Source: Berghia stephanieae (lineage: Eukaryota; Mollusca; Gastropoda; Nudibranchia; Aeolidiidae). Taken from it: DNA of 64,000 bases. This document shows positions 35,160 to 48,520 of this stretch, piece after piece. Each line of letters opens with the position of its first letter. The stretch's first letter is position 1. Location of the stretch: contig CM067455.1 of assembly GCA_034508935.3 (NCBI GenBank), forward strand, positions 16,797,107 to 16,861,106, read 5' to 3'. Under the pieces are notes generated by a model. The model saw nothing but the letters and a program-made list of their open reading frames with translations, ran no database searches and was not told the DNA's origin. Made by a program: the position numbers and the translations under genes.

Positions 35160-35465
35160 TAGGCTTTTATATAGCGCAATATCCACTAAACGTGCTCAAC
35201 GCGCTTTACAAGGGGTCCCTGGACAACAGCAATACTTAACATGTAGGACGAGACACAATGCCTGTTAGGCGATATTTCATTTTTTTTTTTTTGGATAGAG
35301 ACAGCGCTGTTAATGGTCAGGTACTCATTTCACACCTCCTGAGTACGTTGAGAGAATCTGAGTAAAGAGCCTTTTCCAAGAAATAAACGATGCGCCGAGC
35401 GAGGTTCGAATCCAGTACCTTCCGATCCGAAAGCGAGTGTCATACCACAAGATCACATAGCTGCA
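35160..35465 (-). repeat. SINE-B copy
   Basis: The reverse complement has the head TGGTATGACACTCGCTTTCG and TTCGAACCTCGCTC, and a body ending in TTTAGTGGATATTGCGCTAT. Copy B: 50025-50330. Confidence 0.8.
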
Positions 35466-35594
35466 TGATTGTATTTTTCTTTCTTTTTTTGGTCTGGTAC
35501 TGTTTCATAGACACCTTTTCAGATTGACGTCATCCATCAGAGCATTCTCGCTAATTTGTCACTTTAGACCTTTTAACTGCGCCATTCACACACA

Positions 35595-35700
35595 TCTCAT
35601 TCGTCCTTAGCGTTTCATTCATCGTGTTTTGCTGATAAAGGGGAAACCCGAAACATCCACAGTATCTGTCTTCGTCTAATAAATTGAAGGTTACAATTCA
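35595..35700 (+). repeat. One-arm copy of the inverted-repeat element
   Basis: CATCTCATTCGTCC, GTTTCATTCATCGTGTTTTG, CTGATAAAGGGGAAACCCG and ATTGAAGGTTACAATTCAAT match the right arm at 33120-33262. Copy B: 50455-50570. Confidence 0.65.
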
Positions 35701-35847
35701 ATACTTATCTTCACTTTAAACCTGTAGTAAGTGCTAATGACAGGATTGCATATTATCCTTACAAAAGCAAAGAAAAATTTGGCAAATAGCACTTTATAAA
35801 TTTCACAACAGCAGTATTCACAAAGATTTGATTTACATCTCAAGTCC

Positions 35848-36125
35848 TCAGTCAAAATCCCAAAGACATTTATACTTATACTGAACTAGATAATTAAACG
35901 CCATGCAGCGTTTACACGTTTTGATACCGCAACGATAACTAACGACTCTCCCAGACGTGTCTGTGCCATGGCAGTACTTGAGTCCACAGGGGTACCAGCC
36001 CAAACAGATGTGTAGTCGGCAGACACAGGGCAAATGTAGCTGTGTCACGCCTCGACATCTACCGTGTTGATTGGGATGAAGGGGTGTGGTGGAGGCCATA
36101 AGGGTATGGTACTCTTTTGCCAAGG
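35848..36125 (-). CDS. oaf: oaf last coding exon, duplicate copy A
   Basis: This 278-nt exon matches 50714-50991. It encodes LPCVCRLHICLGWYPCGLKY, CGIKTCKRC and KCLWDFD before the stop. It differs from the other copy by one residue (CRGV here, CRDV there). Contiguity places the other copy in the intact oaf gene, and this one ends 275 bp before the assembly gap. Most likely the other haplotype's exon rather than a second gene. Confidence 0.9.
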
Positions 36126-36180
36126 CTATAAGAAGGGTGAGAAAAAACAAAAAAACAAAAACAAAAAACCATCAGTGTCA

Positions 36181-36260
36181 CAAGGTGTATTAATAGCTCA
36201 GTTGGTGACGCACTCCCTTTATTTCATAATCCCAGGTTGAATCAAAGCCTTTTTGCTATC
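36181..36260 (+). repeat. tRNA-like sequence
   Basis: AATAGCTCAGTTGGTGACGC and CCAGGTTGAATCAA resemble tRNA A- and B-box arms. Without paired ends this is a SINE-head relic. Copy B: 51047-51125. Confidence 0.4.
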
Positions 36261-36400
36261 CCTCTCCAAATCTGGTGCAAAATGTTTTTATATATAGACT
36301 ATTGTTCAATTAAAAAATAAAAATAAATCTATTTTTTTTTTTTAATTGAGTTTTTAAATCGCCCTATAGATAGATCATTTCTGCTTCATTTTACAAAAAA

Positions 36401-36500
36401 NNNNNNNNNNNNNNNNNNNNNNNNNNNNNNNNNNNNNNNNNNNNNNNNNNNNNNNNNNNNNNNNNNNNNNNNNNNNNNNNNNNNNNNNNNNNNNNNNNNN
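36401..36500. other. Assembly gap of exactly 100 N
   Basis: A run of 100 N, a common default scaffold gap size. The sequence just before it matches 51240-51267 and the sequence just after it matches 13524 onward, so the two contigs overlap instead of abutting. Confidence 0.99.
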
Positions 36501-36579
36501 GACGTTGTGAGAACCAGAAGTCACCCACTTGCCCTAGAGCCAGCTTGAACACCGGTGGCAGACCAAGCAGGATCTTCTG
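36501..36579 (+). CDS. CBM14 domain 2 exon, truncated duplicate at gap
   Basis: It begins in mid-exon at the gap (CEN QKSPTC...) and ends at the same GTATGT donor as 13602. The coding sequence is identical to copy A over this length. Confidence 0.88.
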
Positions 36580-37240
36580 GTATGTAACGCCAAGATGGCT
36601 GAAAATGAAGATAATCTGTTTGTTGTCCATTAAAAAAAAAAAAACAATTGTTAATTTCCGTCTTGAAGGATTAAGTAGGTTTATTTATTTACTTTTTTTT
36701 TGTCTAGAAATTCAGTCACAGCACAACCAAAATTAGGTCTGAAAGATCTAACTGGCGATTAGACACCTTGATGATATTCCCGTAAGAAAGACATTTACTA
36801 CACATTTTCATCTTATTAGAGATGGAAATTCCTGTATTGTAAAGTCTTTATCTGACAATTTTTAATTACAGACCACATGCCTCTTCCCATGTGTTGAATG
36901 TACTTTTTAAATTCATTTTGATATATATTTAAAGATTTTATTGAAAAAAAAAAGCAAGCATAGAGAATATTATTTACATGTGGCAAAATCAAAAAAGTCA
37001 GTGAGTGATTATTGGCTGAATAAGTGACAATACAGGCATATTTCTAGCAAGGCTTCAACACACATTATTGGGAGGCTTTTTTTGGTTTTTAGAAAGTGAT
37101 ATTTTGTACTTGCGGCATTTTTAGAAGAAAAAGAAAAGATGAGATTATTTAAAACTTTAATTATATCATACATAAATTTTGTTTTTAACTCTCAAACGGC
37201 GAAGAAACCAAGAAATAATGGATCCTATAGCAATCTGTTT

Positions 37241-37764
37241 TTTGTTTTTAAGGGTTTTACGGCGCTTGCAACACATTTAGGTTATATCATCGCTAGTAAA
37301 AAAGAAGAAAATGGAATAGTAAAAAGTTCTAGAATTACAAATAAAGCACCCAAGAGAAAGTAAGACAAAGCGGAACTGAGAACAAATAGGGATCAGATGT
37401 AGATTCCAAGAGCATACCACCAATGTACTTAGTTTGAGATCACCTACAAGTCTCACCCTGACACAAGCACAAAATCCAACAAAGAGGAATACACTCAAAT
37501 GCTTACATTATACATTTAAAATAACAAATATAAAAATACATAACAGAGAGATGATTTACAAGGAAAAAAATAGCATCTCCCAAAACAATAACTATGCATT
37601 TGACTGTTGCCCTTCCAGCTAGGACTCCGACCAGGGCCAGGAAAAAAAAAGTAATCTCATTCCAAGACAAAGACAGAAAGTTTGTTGGAAAACAGATATA
37701 AGGGGATAGAAGACACAGTATGTACCTCCCTGCCCACTATGGGAGGCCAGGAACCCCACCCAGT
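37241..37764 (-). repeat. Family C element, copy B of 14268-14793
   Basis: Same insertion site and ends, with scattered substitutions, showing the insertion predates the split of the two copies. Confidence 0.85.
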
Positions 37765-37894
37765 CCGTCTGACTGCCTCACTAGAGCCATCTGATCATGG
37801 TTTAGTCCTAGACTACTTAAAAAGTCTCATTCGGACACAGTGAAGTGAGTCCCGCCAGGATTTGAACCATCATATCGCAGAGACGTTACCTCCT

Positions 37895-38172
37895 CTGAGC
37901 TTGGTGAGAAGTTGCCAGGCTTTGATACCAGTAAGAGGAGACACTGGGTGACGGCGAATCGGCTTCGGTCGAGGAGCTGCCACACGGCCAGTGCGCTTCA
38001 TCGGTGGGGTCTTTCTGACTGTCCAACGTATACCCGCTGTGGGCAAGAACCTGAGACGGCAGAGCATCTAGTCGAACGGTGTGTTGTGACGATGCTACCC
38101 GGCGGGTTCACGACGGTGCAAGAGTGTGGTGTGGGCCGGGCTTTGCTGATTGGGCCAATCGTCATAACATAG
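37895..38172 (+). pseudogene. LINE ORF2 C-terminal fragment, copy B
   Basis: Same remnant as 14925-15205 (ANRLRSRSC, CGQEPETAEHLVERCVV). A small insertion near the end shifts the frame after GGFTTVQ. Confidence 0.78.
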
Positions 38173-38661
38173 TAGTGTGAGAACCATAAGAGGCTGCTGC
38201 CAGGATTTGAATGGATAAGAGTCTTTCATTGAATTTTTCATAGTTTTCTTGCTTATTTTTTGTGGGGTATCGTATATTCAGGACTCTTTTCAGTTGTTTT
38301 CTATGGAATCTGTCTAATCTTTGCTCTTCAGTTCCAGTCAGTGCCCATGTTCCGCAGTTGTAATATAAGCACAGATTTTACAAGGGTTGTGTATAATTTG
38401 ATTTCAGTGTTTAATTTTATTTTATCTTTTCTAATCCATATATGTACGTAATAATTTATTTAGTGCAACTGTCGATAAAGTCTTTCTTCTTTCTACATCT
38501 TCCTTGTACTATTAATGATCCTACTTTTTTCGTGGCTCTCCATCCATCTTTCTTCCTTGACAGTAGTGTTACATCTGTTTTATCAATATTAATGTATAAA
38601 TTAATTATTACATTACATGTCATCTTTCTTCTTATTATAATTGTCTATTTCCCTCTATTAG

Positions 38662-38727
38662 GGTAAATGACGAGGGTTCTGAAGATGACAAGGAAGCCGT
38701 GTTGAAAGACAAAAACGCACCAGAGAG
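38662..38727 (+). CDS. Acidic linker exon, duplicate copy B
   Basis: Identical 66-nt exon to 18703-18768 with the same splice sites. Confidence 0.85.
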
Positions 38728-39641
38728 GTAAGGGCAACTAAATAATTTTCTTTTCACCAAGATATTAAAACAACTTCTGCCTTCAATATTTATGATAAAA
38801 TATGTATATACAATCGTAGTACTAATGTATAGTAGTAGTATGAGCAGTAGCATTGGTTCTAGTAGTAGTAGTACTTATTGTATAGTAATAGTAGTAGTAG
38901 TAGTAATAGTACTAGCAGTAGCATTAGTTCTAGTAGTTATTGTATAGTAGTAATATTAGTAGTGGCAGTAGCATTGGTTCTAGTAGTAGTTGTATAGTAG
39001 TCGTAGAAATACTTATTGTATTGGAGGAGAATAGTAGTAGTAGTAGTTGTAGTAGTAGTAATGGTAGAAGTAGTCGTTATGGTAGTGGTAATAGTAACAG
39101 TTACAGCAGCACCATAAGCAGTGATATTAATGATACACATTATAGTTGTATGTAGTGTCAGTGGTAGATGGATCCCTCAGCAACTCACGAGACAAAAAAG
39201 TATTTAGTTTAAGATATGGAGGGAAAGAAGTATAGTAGAAGTAGAAGTTGTGGACTGTAAAAATTAATAAATAAAAATGAATATAAGCTTTTAAAAAAAG
39301 AACAAAATACAATCGTGGAACGCTTCAGGTTCAAAAGAAGGGTTTGAGCCTGAACGTTCCGTGTTTGGTATTTTTAAATTTATTTTTATTTTCAGAGGAA
39401 GAAAAATGGGGATTTTGATTTGGTTGTTAGAGCACAATCCAAATATATTTAGCCACTGTTTTGAGTCTCCATTTTAATTTTAATTAAATTTGTTTAAAAT
39501 TCCCTTTATTCATCCCAAAGGGGAAATTTGTCTCTCGGGTCTATTCCAAGGGAAGACTGGAAGAACCCAGGCATTAGCCGCAATGCAGCACCGCAGATAT
39601 ATAAATATAATATAATATGAAATTCTCATCTGTCATTTCAG

Positions 39642-39846
39642 CATTGGCCATGAGGACTGTGTAAAATCTTGTGAAGGATTAAAGGCAGGCCTTTACCCAT
39701 CCTGCGACGGCTGCAAGCATTTTGTCGTATGCACGCAGAAAGGTAAATGGATTAAACGCGACTGTTTCCGAGGCAAGCTATGGGACCAAAAGAGAAAGCG
39801 GTGCATGACGAAATCTTCCACATGTCAATGGAAAGTAGACGAGTAG
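39642..39846 (+). CDS. CBM14 domain 3 last exon, duplicate copy B
   Basis: Same 205 nt and TAG stop as 19690-19894. Exons 1-5 of the gene are absent from this copy because the contig starts inside exon 13404-13602. Confidence 0.9.
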
Positions 39847-41970
39847 ATTTTTATTTTTTAAACATTTTATTGTAAAAATGAAAGCTCACTATTTTTTTTT
39901 GTTTTTTTTTTGTTGTAAGTTTGCAGTGCTTTTTGTGTGTTTGGTCGTTTTTTTTTTTTGTGAGCAGAGGAAACATTTGTGTGATCCATTTATTTCCGGG
40001 GATGCTTTATTTCTTTCATTTATTCCTGTTTTTTTTTTTTATTTATATAATTTTTTATTTTTGTAGTTTTTTTTTCTATTCTTTCTTAGAATGATGTGCA
40101 CTCATGAAATAACTAAAAATGTTATACCTACTTTCTCATGGTATAAATTGGATGAAAGATAGATAAGCAGCTACCTCTTGTCTCCTAACGGTTTGATTGT
40201 CAATGTTTGTCAAAATACTTGTCTTTGCCTGGCATTTCAGGCCTGCCACAGACAACTGACAAAAATACACGTTTAACTGATAAACATATATAATATATAA
40301 TTGGAAATTTGAATTTAAAGAAAATCTGTATTAATATTAACCAAAAATACACCATTTTCAGCCTGGTTTCCAAATGTTTTAGACAAATAGATGCGGTGAA
40401 GGTGACATATATTCATTTTGAAGGGAAAATAACAGTTTTTTTTGTTGGTTTTATTTTTTTTATTTTCACAAATGTTGCTACCAATTTTTCTTAAGATATA
40501 CCAGGAAAAAAAATGAACTCAGGTTAATAAAAAAAAAAAAAAAAAGGTCCACATGCTATTAAATGGACGTATGTGGCAGGTTTGATATTAGCTTGGATAA
40601 ATGCAATTCAATCATAACGGCCAAAGGTGCTACCCGGTTTTTATAAGCCATTTATAATAATAACACCATGACCGAATCTGACAGAATGTCTGCCAAGATG
40701 AATCAATTTTGTTTTGTCTGAGTCAGAGTGAGCCATTTTATTTTGTTAATCATTTGTTTTAAACTGTTTCTTTTTCTTTGAATAAATGTAGAAATGTCAG
40801 GGTCATTCCATTAACATTTCTGTAATTGTCAATATATCCCTTTTTTTTTTTTTTGTTAATGTATAGTTTGATGATAACAACATGTAGTGACATTATGTGC
40901 TTTAATTCTTTTTTTACAAGGTATTATTATGATATTGTATTTTTTTTTAATACATCAAAATAGAATTTGATAATGTATGATTAGTATGATGTTTCGTCAG
41001 ATTATCTTTAACTCTAGTTCATCAAGCAATTACTACAAGGACATTTTATCAACGTTTAATATCCGGTTTTGGAAATATTTAGTTTTAATTCATCGTTGAT
41101 CACCAATAATCTTGTTGTATTAGAAAATGCACGAAATGGAGAGTTTGATCCCTAGATTTTAGATAGATGATAGAAACATCATGCTTGTTTTACTTCAATG
41201 AAGTGCTGATTTGTTCATGCTTCAAAGTGCAGCATCAAACTTTTATTATGTGCTCCATTCATATTTTTTTTTCATCTCTTATTCAACATCTAAACCACCA
41301 CATTCATATTTGGTGATACTACCATATGTAAAAACAAAAACACAAAAAATTAAAATCACCATTTTGTCAGCACTGACCCAGATCATCTGATATCCATGAA
41401 AATAATTGGTTTCTTGTAGTAGAAACAAAGTTCATTTTAAATGGAAGTATTAATCTGAGTTTAGAAATTCTGACTAGGAAATAAATTGAAAGACAGAAAA
41501 GAAAAAAAAACTTCCAGCAAACCAAAATTTGATACAACAATTTTTAAAAAAGACAAATTTCTAAAATTGCAACAGTTACACATATTCATGCCCGGCCACT
41601 CTCTGACAAATCAAATTCAATTTTAAAAAAAAACAAAACATTGTCCAGAAATACGTTAAAAAAGTAACTTTGCACATGTTTTGGAATAGAATTTTTTTAG
41701 AACTTTTGAGAAGTCAAGAAAATATTTAGGAGTAGGAGCTTTGTGTCATGATGCGAAACTATCAAGTTCAAAGTGGTGTTTAAGTGAATTATAGTGCCTT
41801 ACATATCAAATCTGTAGGATATTTTATTATATACTATTATGGTAACATACTTATTAACTCTTGATTTACTCGAATAATGTATGTGCTGAAACAAAATGCA
41901 TTCAAGTTATAGTCTTATCAAATGGCATACAACGTATCTCTTGTAATAATCTTATGTCAAAATAAACATT
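39847..41970 (+). other. Probable 3' UTR / downstream region, copy B
   Basis: Collinear with 19895-21960. It differs by homopolymer lengths and a 28-bp stretch present only here near 40465-40495. Confidence 0.5.
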
Positions 41971-42174
41971 TTTATTTTTTACAATATTGTTTTTACTTAT
42001 TTGTTTTATTATTGTGTGTGTCATCTTCATTTGTTGTTTTTGTTATTTTGCAAGAATGTTTGAAAATAATCTATGATGAAGTTTTCTGTAGCATGGGCTT
42101 GCTGAGTGGTTTTGTGTCTCACTTTGTGGCAAAGAGGAGCAATGGCGAGTATGGCCAGTGAAAGGTTTTTAAAC

Positions 42175-42475
42175 TTGAGCTATTACTTACATAGTGCAAT
42201 ATCCACTTAAACGTGCTCAAAGTGCTTTAAAACGGGTCCCTGACCAACAGTAATAAGTAGAACGAGACACGATGCCTGTTAGGCAATATTACAATTTTTT
42301 TTCAGACAGAGACAACGCTGTTAACGGCCAGGTACTCATTTTACATCTGAGTATGGTAAGAGAATGTGAGTAAAGAGCCTTTTCCAAGGACTCAACTATG
42401 CGCCAAGCGAGACTCGAACCCAGGACTTTCCGATCTGAAAGCGAGTGTCATACCACAAGACCACATCGCCGCACA
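42175..42475 (-). repeat. SINE-B copy, copy B of 22175-22465
   Basis: Same site and orientation. It is followed by an ~83-bp tandem duplication (near 42490-42650, containing GGAAGCAAAACATGGAACAA) that is single in copy A. Confidence 0.8.
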
Positions 42476-42913
42476 AGGTTGATGACAATGGAAGCAAAAC
42501 ATGGAACAATGCCTTATCTTGTGACACAGTGGAACAATGTTGAACAGGGCCAGAGAAAGAATGATAACAATAACAATGGAAGCAAAACATGGAACAATGC
42601 CTTATCTTGTGACACAGTGGAACAATGTTGAACAGGGCCAGAGAAAGAATGATAATAGTGATTGCAAAATAATATGTCTTGTAACGGACCTGCCTACTTA
42701 GAAAATCTAAAAATTCCTATTTTTTAATTGTTAAAAATGTTAGTTGCAATTCTACAATTTATTGAATAACAGTACAAAATCCTTTCAATTATGTAGTCTA
42801 GCACTAGCATCAAACTTCATTTTCAACAGTCTTAATGACTGAGACTGAGATGCTTATGAAGTTCTGAAATTTGAAGCACAATTTCATAATTCTACGAATT
42901 GTTTGTCATGGTA

Positions 42914-42991
42914 GGGAGGTCTGTAATGACGTCACATCTGGGAGGTCTGTAATGACGTCACATCTGGGAGGTCTGTAATGACGTCACATCT
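42914..42991 (+). repeat. CRE-bearing 26-bp minisatellite, 3 units
   Basis: Copy B allele of the 22912-23847 array. It has identical unit sequence and flanks but 3 units instead of 36. Confidence 0.97.
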
Positions 42992-43219
42992 CATATTGTT
43001 ACACTTCTAATTTTAACAAAGTTAAGAAATGTTAAGTATTGTCAACGACAATCATAGCAAAACAAATGGCTCCTTATTCAAAAAAGGCCCTTTTCTGGAT
43101 AAAGCTTGAAAACTGGCTATTTGAAATTTTCAGGCTGACCCTGTTTGGTATTGGTGAATTGATTTTTTTTAACAAGTGAAAGCATTGGTAGTTTAAATAA
43201 AGAAAATAAAAAATTTAAT

Positions 43220-43410
43220 TAAATTCCCTTTATTCATCGCATATGGGAAACTTGTCTCTAGGGTCTATTCCAAGGGAAGACTGAAATAACCCAGGCAGTG
43301 CAGCGCCGTAAATTGAGCTAGGGCGAGGTGACTTGCTCAAGGCCATACAGCGCAGCAGCGGGTGATCGAACTCGGTACCTTTCGGGTACGAAGCAAAGAT
43401 CATACCGCTG
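43220..43410 (-). repeat. SINE-A copy, copy B of 27463-27655
   Basis: Collinear and near-identical, again abutting a family C element. Confidence 0.8.
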
Positions 43411-43427
43411 TTTGTTTTGTTTTTGTT

Positions 43428-46400
43428 TTGTTTTTAAGGGTTTTACGGCGCTTGAACACATTAAGGTCATATCAGCGCCAGTTAAAAGGAAGAAATGGGA
43501 TAGTAAAAAGTTATAGAATTCAATTAAAGCACCCAAGAGAAAGTAAGACAAAGGGGAACTGGGAACAAATAGGGATCATATATAGATTCCAAGAGCATAC
43601 CACCAATGTACTTAGTCTGAGATCACCTACTTAGTCTCATCCGGACACAAGCACAAAATCCAACAAAGAGGAATACACTCAAATGCTTACATTATACATA
43701 ATACAAAAATAACAAATATATTAATACATAACGGAGAGATGATTTACAAGGAAAAAAATATCATCTCCCAAAACAACAACTATGCATTTGACTGTTTCCC
43801 TCCCAGCCAGGGCCAGAACAAGACCAAGTAATCTCATTCCAAAACAAAGACAGAAAGCATGTTGGAAAACGGACATTAGGGGATAGAAGACACAGTATGT
43901 ACCTCCCTGCCAACTATGGGAGGTCAGGAACCCCACCCAGTATCCTTTCCTATGATTGAAGGGTGATACTATCTTATGAAGAGGAGCTTTGCACAGATTC
44001 TTATGCTCTCTACAAGAAACATTTTCAGGCTTTAAAAAAAGAAAAATTTAGCAAAAGGCATCCTTGCTTATTGAATACTGTGTCCTGAAAAAGCATGGGG
44101 GAAAAAATAAAATAAAATGTAAACCCACTAAACCTCTGTGTAATGAATACTTGGAAATAAGTGACTAGCATTGCAAAAACAAATTCCACCTTCCGCCATG
44201 GCTTCATTAGTTACATGTCGCTTAGTCAGTCCCGGGAATGAAGGAATATAGATAATTCATCAAATAAGATGTCTGATGTCAACAGGAATCACCTATGTTG
44301 TTCAAAGTCCAAATTGTTATTTGTTTTTAAGGGTTTTACGGCGCTTGCAACACATTTAGGTTATATCAGCGCCAGTAAAAAGGAAGAAAATGGGATAGTA
44401 AAAAGTTATAGAATTACAATTAAAGCACCCAAGAAAAAGTAAGACATAGGGGAACTGAGCAAATAGGGATCAGATGTAGATTCCAAGAGCATACCACCAG
44501 TGTCCTTAGTTTGAGATCACCTATAAGTCTCACCCGGACACAAGTAAAACATCCAATAAAGAGGAATACACTCAAATGCTGACATTATACATTCAAAATA
44601 ACAAATATAATAATACATAACAGAGAGATGATTTACAAGGAAAAAAATATCATCTCCCAAAATAATAACTATGCAATTTGACTGTTTCCCTCCCAGCTCA
44701 GACTCCGGCCAGGGCCAGGACAAAACCAAGTAATCTCATTCCAAGACAAAGACAGAAAGATGTTGGAAAACATATAAGGGGATAGAAGACACAGTATGTA
44801 CCCCTCTGCCCACAATGGGAGGTCAGGAACCCCACCCAGTTGCAACATATTAAGATCATATCAGTGCCAGTAAAAAGGAAGAAAACGGGATAGTAAAAAG
44901 TTCCAGAAATACAATTTATTTTATTTTTTTATTGAAAATAAATAACTTAATTGTAAAATTCAAATCTATTCATGTGATGATGCTGTTGATACAGTCCATG
45001 TCACCTTTAAGCTTTTGTTTTTGTTTGAGGGTTTTACGGCGCTTGCACACATTAAGGTCATATCAGCGCCAGTAAAAAGGGATAAAATGGGATAGAAAAA
45101 AGTTCTAGAATTACAATTAAGCATCCAAGAATAAGGCAGACAAAGGGGAATTGGTTCAAATAGGGAACAGATGTAGATTCCAAGAGCACACTATCAGTGT
45201 ACTTAAATTGAGATCACCTAAAAGTGACATCCAGACACAAGCACAGGTCCCCACTTAGAGGAATACACTCAAATGTTTACAAATCATATATAATACATAA
45301 ATAAAACATAATAGAGTGCATAACAGAGAGATGATTTACAAGGAAAAAAATATCATCTCCAAAAACTAACTATACATTTGACAGTTTCCCTCCCAGCCAA
45401 GGTATCCGGCCAGGGCCAGGACAAAACCAAGTAATCTATTTCAGAAAGCATGTTGGAAAACAGGTATAGGGGATAGAAGACATAGTATGTACCTCCCTGC
45501 CCGCTATGGGAGGTCAGGATCCCCACCCAATCACCTTTAAGCATGATCATCGGGAGGCGGCTTTGGCGTGAATAAGTTGGAAGTACACATAATCCAAAAA
45601 TTATCGTTACAGGTCGTAGTGGGATTTGTTTGGTTTTGGTTTCTTTATTTTTATTTTCCTAATTCATTTTGTTAAAAAAACAATCAATCTGAAAAGAGAA
45701 CATGGAGTATGTTTTTGTTTTTAAGGGTTTTACGGCGCTTGCAACACATTTAGGTCATATCAGCGCCAGTAAAAAGGAAGAAAATTGGATGGTAAAAACA
45801 TTCTAGATGTGCAATTATAGGGACTTGAGGAACAAGTAAGACAAGGGGAAAAGGTTCAAATAGGGAACAGATGTAGATTCCCAGAGCACACTATCAATGT
45901 ACATAGTTTGAGGTCACCTAAAAGTCTCACCCAGACACCGGCACAGGTCCCAACTAAGAGGAATACACTCAAATGGTTACAAATCACATGTTAAGAATAA
46001 ACCAATATAACTACATAACAGAGAGATGATTTACATTTACAAGGAAAAAAATATCATCTCCCAAAAATAATTATACATTTGATCGTTTCCCTCTCAACCA
46101 GGGTATCCGACTAGGGCCAGGACAAAACCAAGTAATCTCATTCCAAGACAAAGACAGAAAGCAAGTTGGAAAACAGATATAGGGGGATAAAAGACACAGT
46201 AAATACCTCCCTGCCCACTATGGGAGGTCAGGAACCCCACCCAGAGAACATGGAGTAATTTGTTATAGAGAAGACTGTAGGTATTGGGGAGGGTCCGTCT
46301 CATCTTGATGAAAAGGACTCAGTAATTTGAGCTTTGCTCACGATGTGGAAAAAAGGGTCTCTTGCACAGTTCTTGAAATTACCTCAGATTAAGTTTGAGA

Positions 46401-47361
46401 TGTGAGACAAATTGATTCAATAAAAACCCGAAGTGTTCAAGCTAAGCAGCAGCTTTCTCACTTCTTTGTTCTTGTGGTGCATGTAAATAGCCTGTTGTAT
46501 GGGTGTGCATCTACCGTTCTCTCTATGCCTCACTCGTCTTCTTTCCAGCTCTCTGTCTCACACTAAAGCTGTGATGTCTAGGGTCTTAAAGGGTCACGAA
46601 AGAAAGTGGATACAATCACAATTTATAATTAGAATCAGATACGGGTTTGTAATAGCATGCCTAAAGCCAAAGTTATTATTTAGCATAGTTGAGTCCGAAA
46701 CATGCTTAATGATGGCATGATTTGTATATGGTGAATATGACGAAAATGATAACAAGAATGATGATGATGATGAAAGTGATGAAAAAGACGATGCTGTTTT
46801 TACATTAATAGTGATTCAATACAATTAACAATCGTTACCAAATTTACAGAATTTGTAACTAACATTATTGTTTTTAAGGATTTTACGGCACTTGCAACAC
46901 ATATAGGTCATATCAGCGCCAGTAAAAAGGAAGAAAATGGGATAGCAATAAGTTCGAGAATTACAATTAAAGCACCCACGAAAAGGGAAGACAAAAGAGG
47001 AATTGGTTCAAATCGGGAACAAATGTAGATTCCAAGAGCACACTATTAGTGTATTTTGAGATCATCTAACACAAGCACAGGTCCCAACTAGGATGAACAC
47101 ACTCAAGTGTTTACAAACCACATATATGTAAAACAAAAATAATACAGTGCATACTAGAGAGATCATTTACAAGACAAAAAGCATCATCTCTCAAAACTCC
47201 GATACATTTGAGTGTTTCCCTCCCAGCCAGGACCAGGACAAAACCAAGAAATCTCATTCCAAGACAAAGATAGAAAGCATGTTGGAAAAAAGATATAGGG
47301 GGATAGAAGATACAGTAAGTGCCTCCCTGCCCACTATGGGAGGTCAAGAACTCCACCAAGC
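43428..47361 (-). repeat. Cluster of five family C elements, copy B
   Basis: Elements at 43428-43941, 44322-44841, 45018-45530, 45717-46245 and 46865-47361 correspond one to one with those at 27665-31789. All are in the same orientation. The third has one terminal unit here against four in copy A. Confidence 0.86.
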
Positions 47362-47649
47362 CACTGACATTATCAATAGTAGTTCAATAGATACATAAAT
47401 ATATCACATCTCATATTCAAGAATCAAGTTCAAATCGTAAACCTTCATTAATGAGAATAAATAAAATGCAGCAAACAAAACAAGAACATATAAATTATAT
47501 GTTATTATATTATAATAAATTTACTACAAAATGAACTAAAAGCCGTATTGCAAATGTATAGCACTCTCAGGATTGTCGTTCATCTTGACACATGACTGGA
47601 AAAAAACATCTCTCTTTTTTCTAAAAATATGAGCCCAACTCTTTACCAT

Positions 47650-47975
47650 CCTTAGAAAAGTGACCCCACGATCTAGGCTGGGGGGAGAGGGGCTTACTTT
47701 ATTAGATACAATTACAATTGCTGGGGCAGAGGGGCTTACTTTATTAGATACAATTACAATTGCTAGGGGAGAGGGGCTTACTTTATTAGATACAATTACA
47801 ATTGCTAGGGGAGAGGGGCTTACTTTATTAGATACAATTACAATTGCTAGGGGAGAGGGGCTTACTTTATTAGATACAATTACAATTGCTGGGGGAGAGG
47901 GGCTTACTTTATTAGATACAATTACAATTGCTGGGGGAGAGGGGCTTACTCTATTAGATACAATTACAATTGTTG
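47650..47975 (+). repeat. Compound minisatellite 48-bp x1, 42-bp x7, copy B
   Basis: Shorter allele of the 32078-32712 array. Several 42-bp units here carry GCTAGGGG instead of GCTGGGG. Confidence 0.94.
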
Positions 47976-48219
47976 TGACAAATACCTGGGCCTTCCTGGT
48001 TGAGGAGAGACTGTAATGCCGTGATCATTCACAAAATACAAATTAGAAATCTGAAGCAGATTAAAATATATTTTGATTGATTAGTCTTTGGAAAAAAGTC
48101 AATCAAGATTTTGATTTTGGAAATTCGTATCTACAGCAAATTAAATACAGAATATAATATTTATTATTAAATAGTACCATATATTTTAATGTAAATTTTG
48201 CTGCTTGGAGCTGGAATAA

Positions 48220-48520
48220 ATAAATAACAATGTGAAATTAAATGTAAGCTTCAATATGAAAACATAAAATGGATGTTTCGGGGTTTCCCCTTTATCAACA
48301 AAACAGGATGAATGAAACACCACAGACGAATTTTCTGCCCATCAATGTGTTGTTTATTCATCTTAACAACGCCACTACCACATTATCTCATTCGTCTGTC
48401 GTGTTTCATTCATCTTGTTTTGTTGATAAAGGGGAAAACCTGAACCGTCCATTTTATCTGTTTTTGTGTAAATTAAATTGAAGCTTACATTCAATATCAC
48501 ATTGTTATTCATCTATTTTA
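48220..48520. repeat. Inverted-repeat element, copy B
   Basis: Collinear with 32945-33262. It lacks a few bases in the left arm (TCTAATAT) and in the loop. Confidence 0.7.

Noticed and set aside
35848-36125. Second oaf paralogue
   Set aside because: Only the last exon is present, at the end of a contig that duplicates the whole surrounding locus. The other exons exist once.
41922-42161. Possible coding stretch ending RSNGEYGQ
   Set aside because: No domain, no splice context and the same in both copies because they are the same locus. Likely 3' flank.
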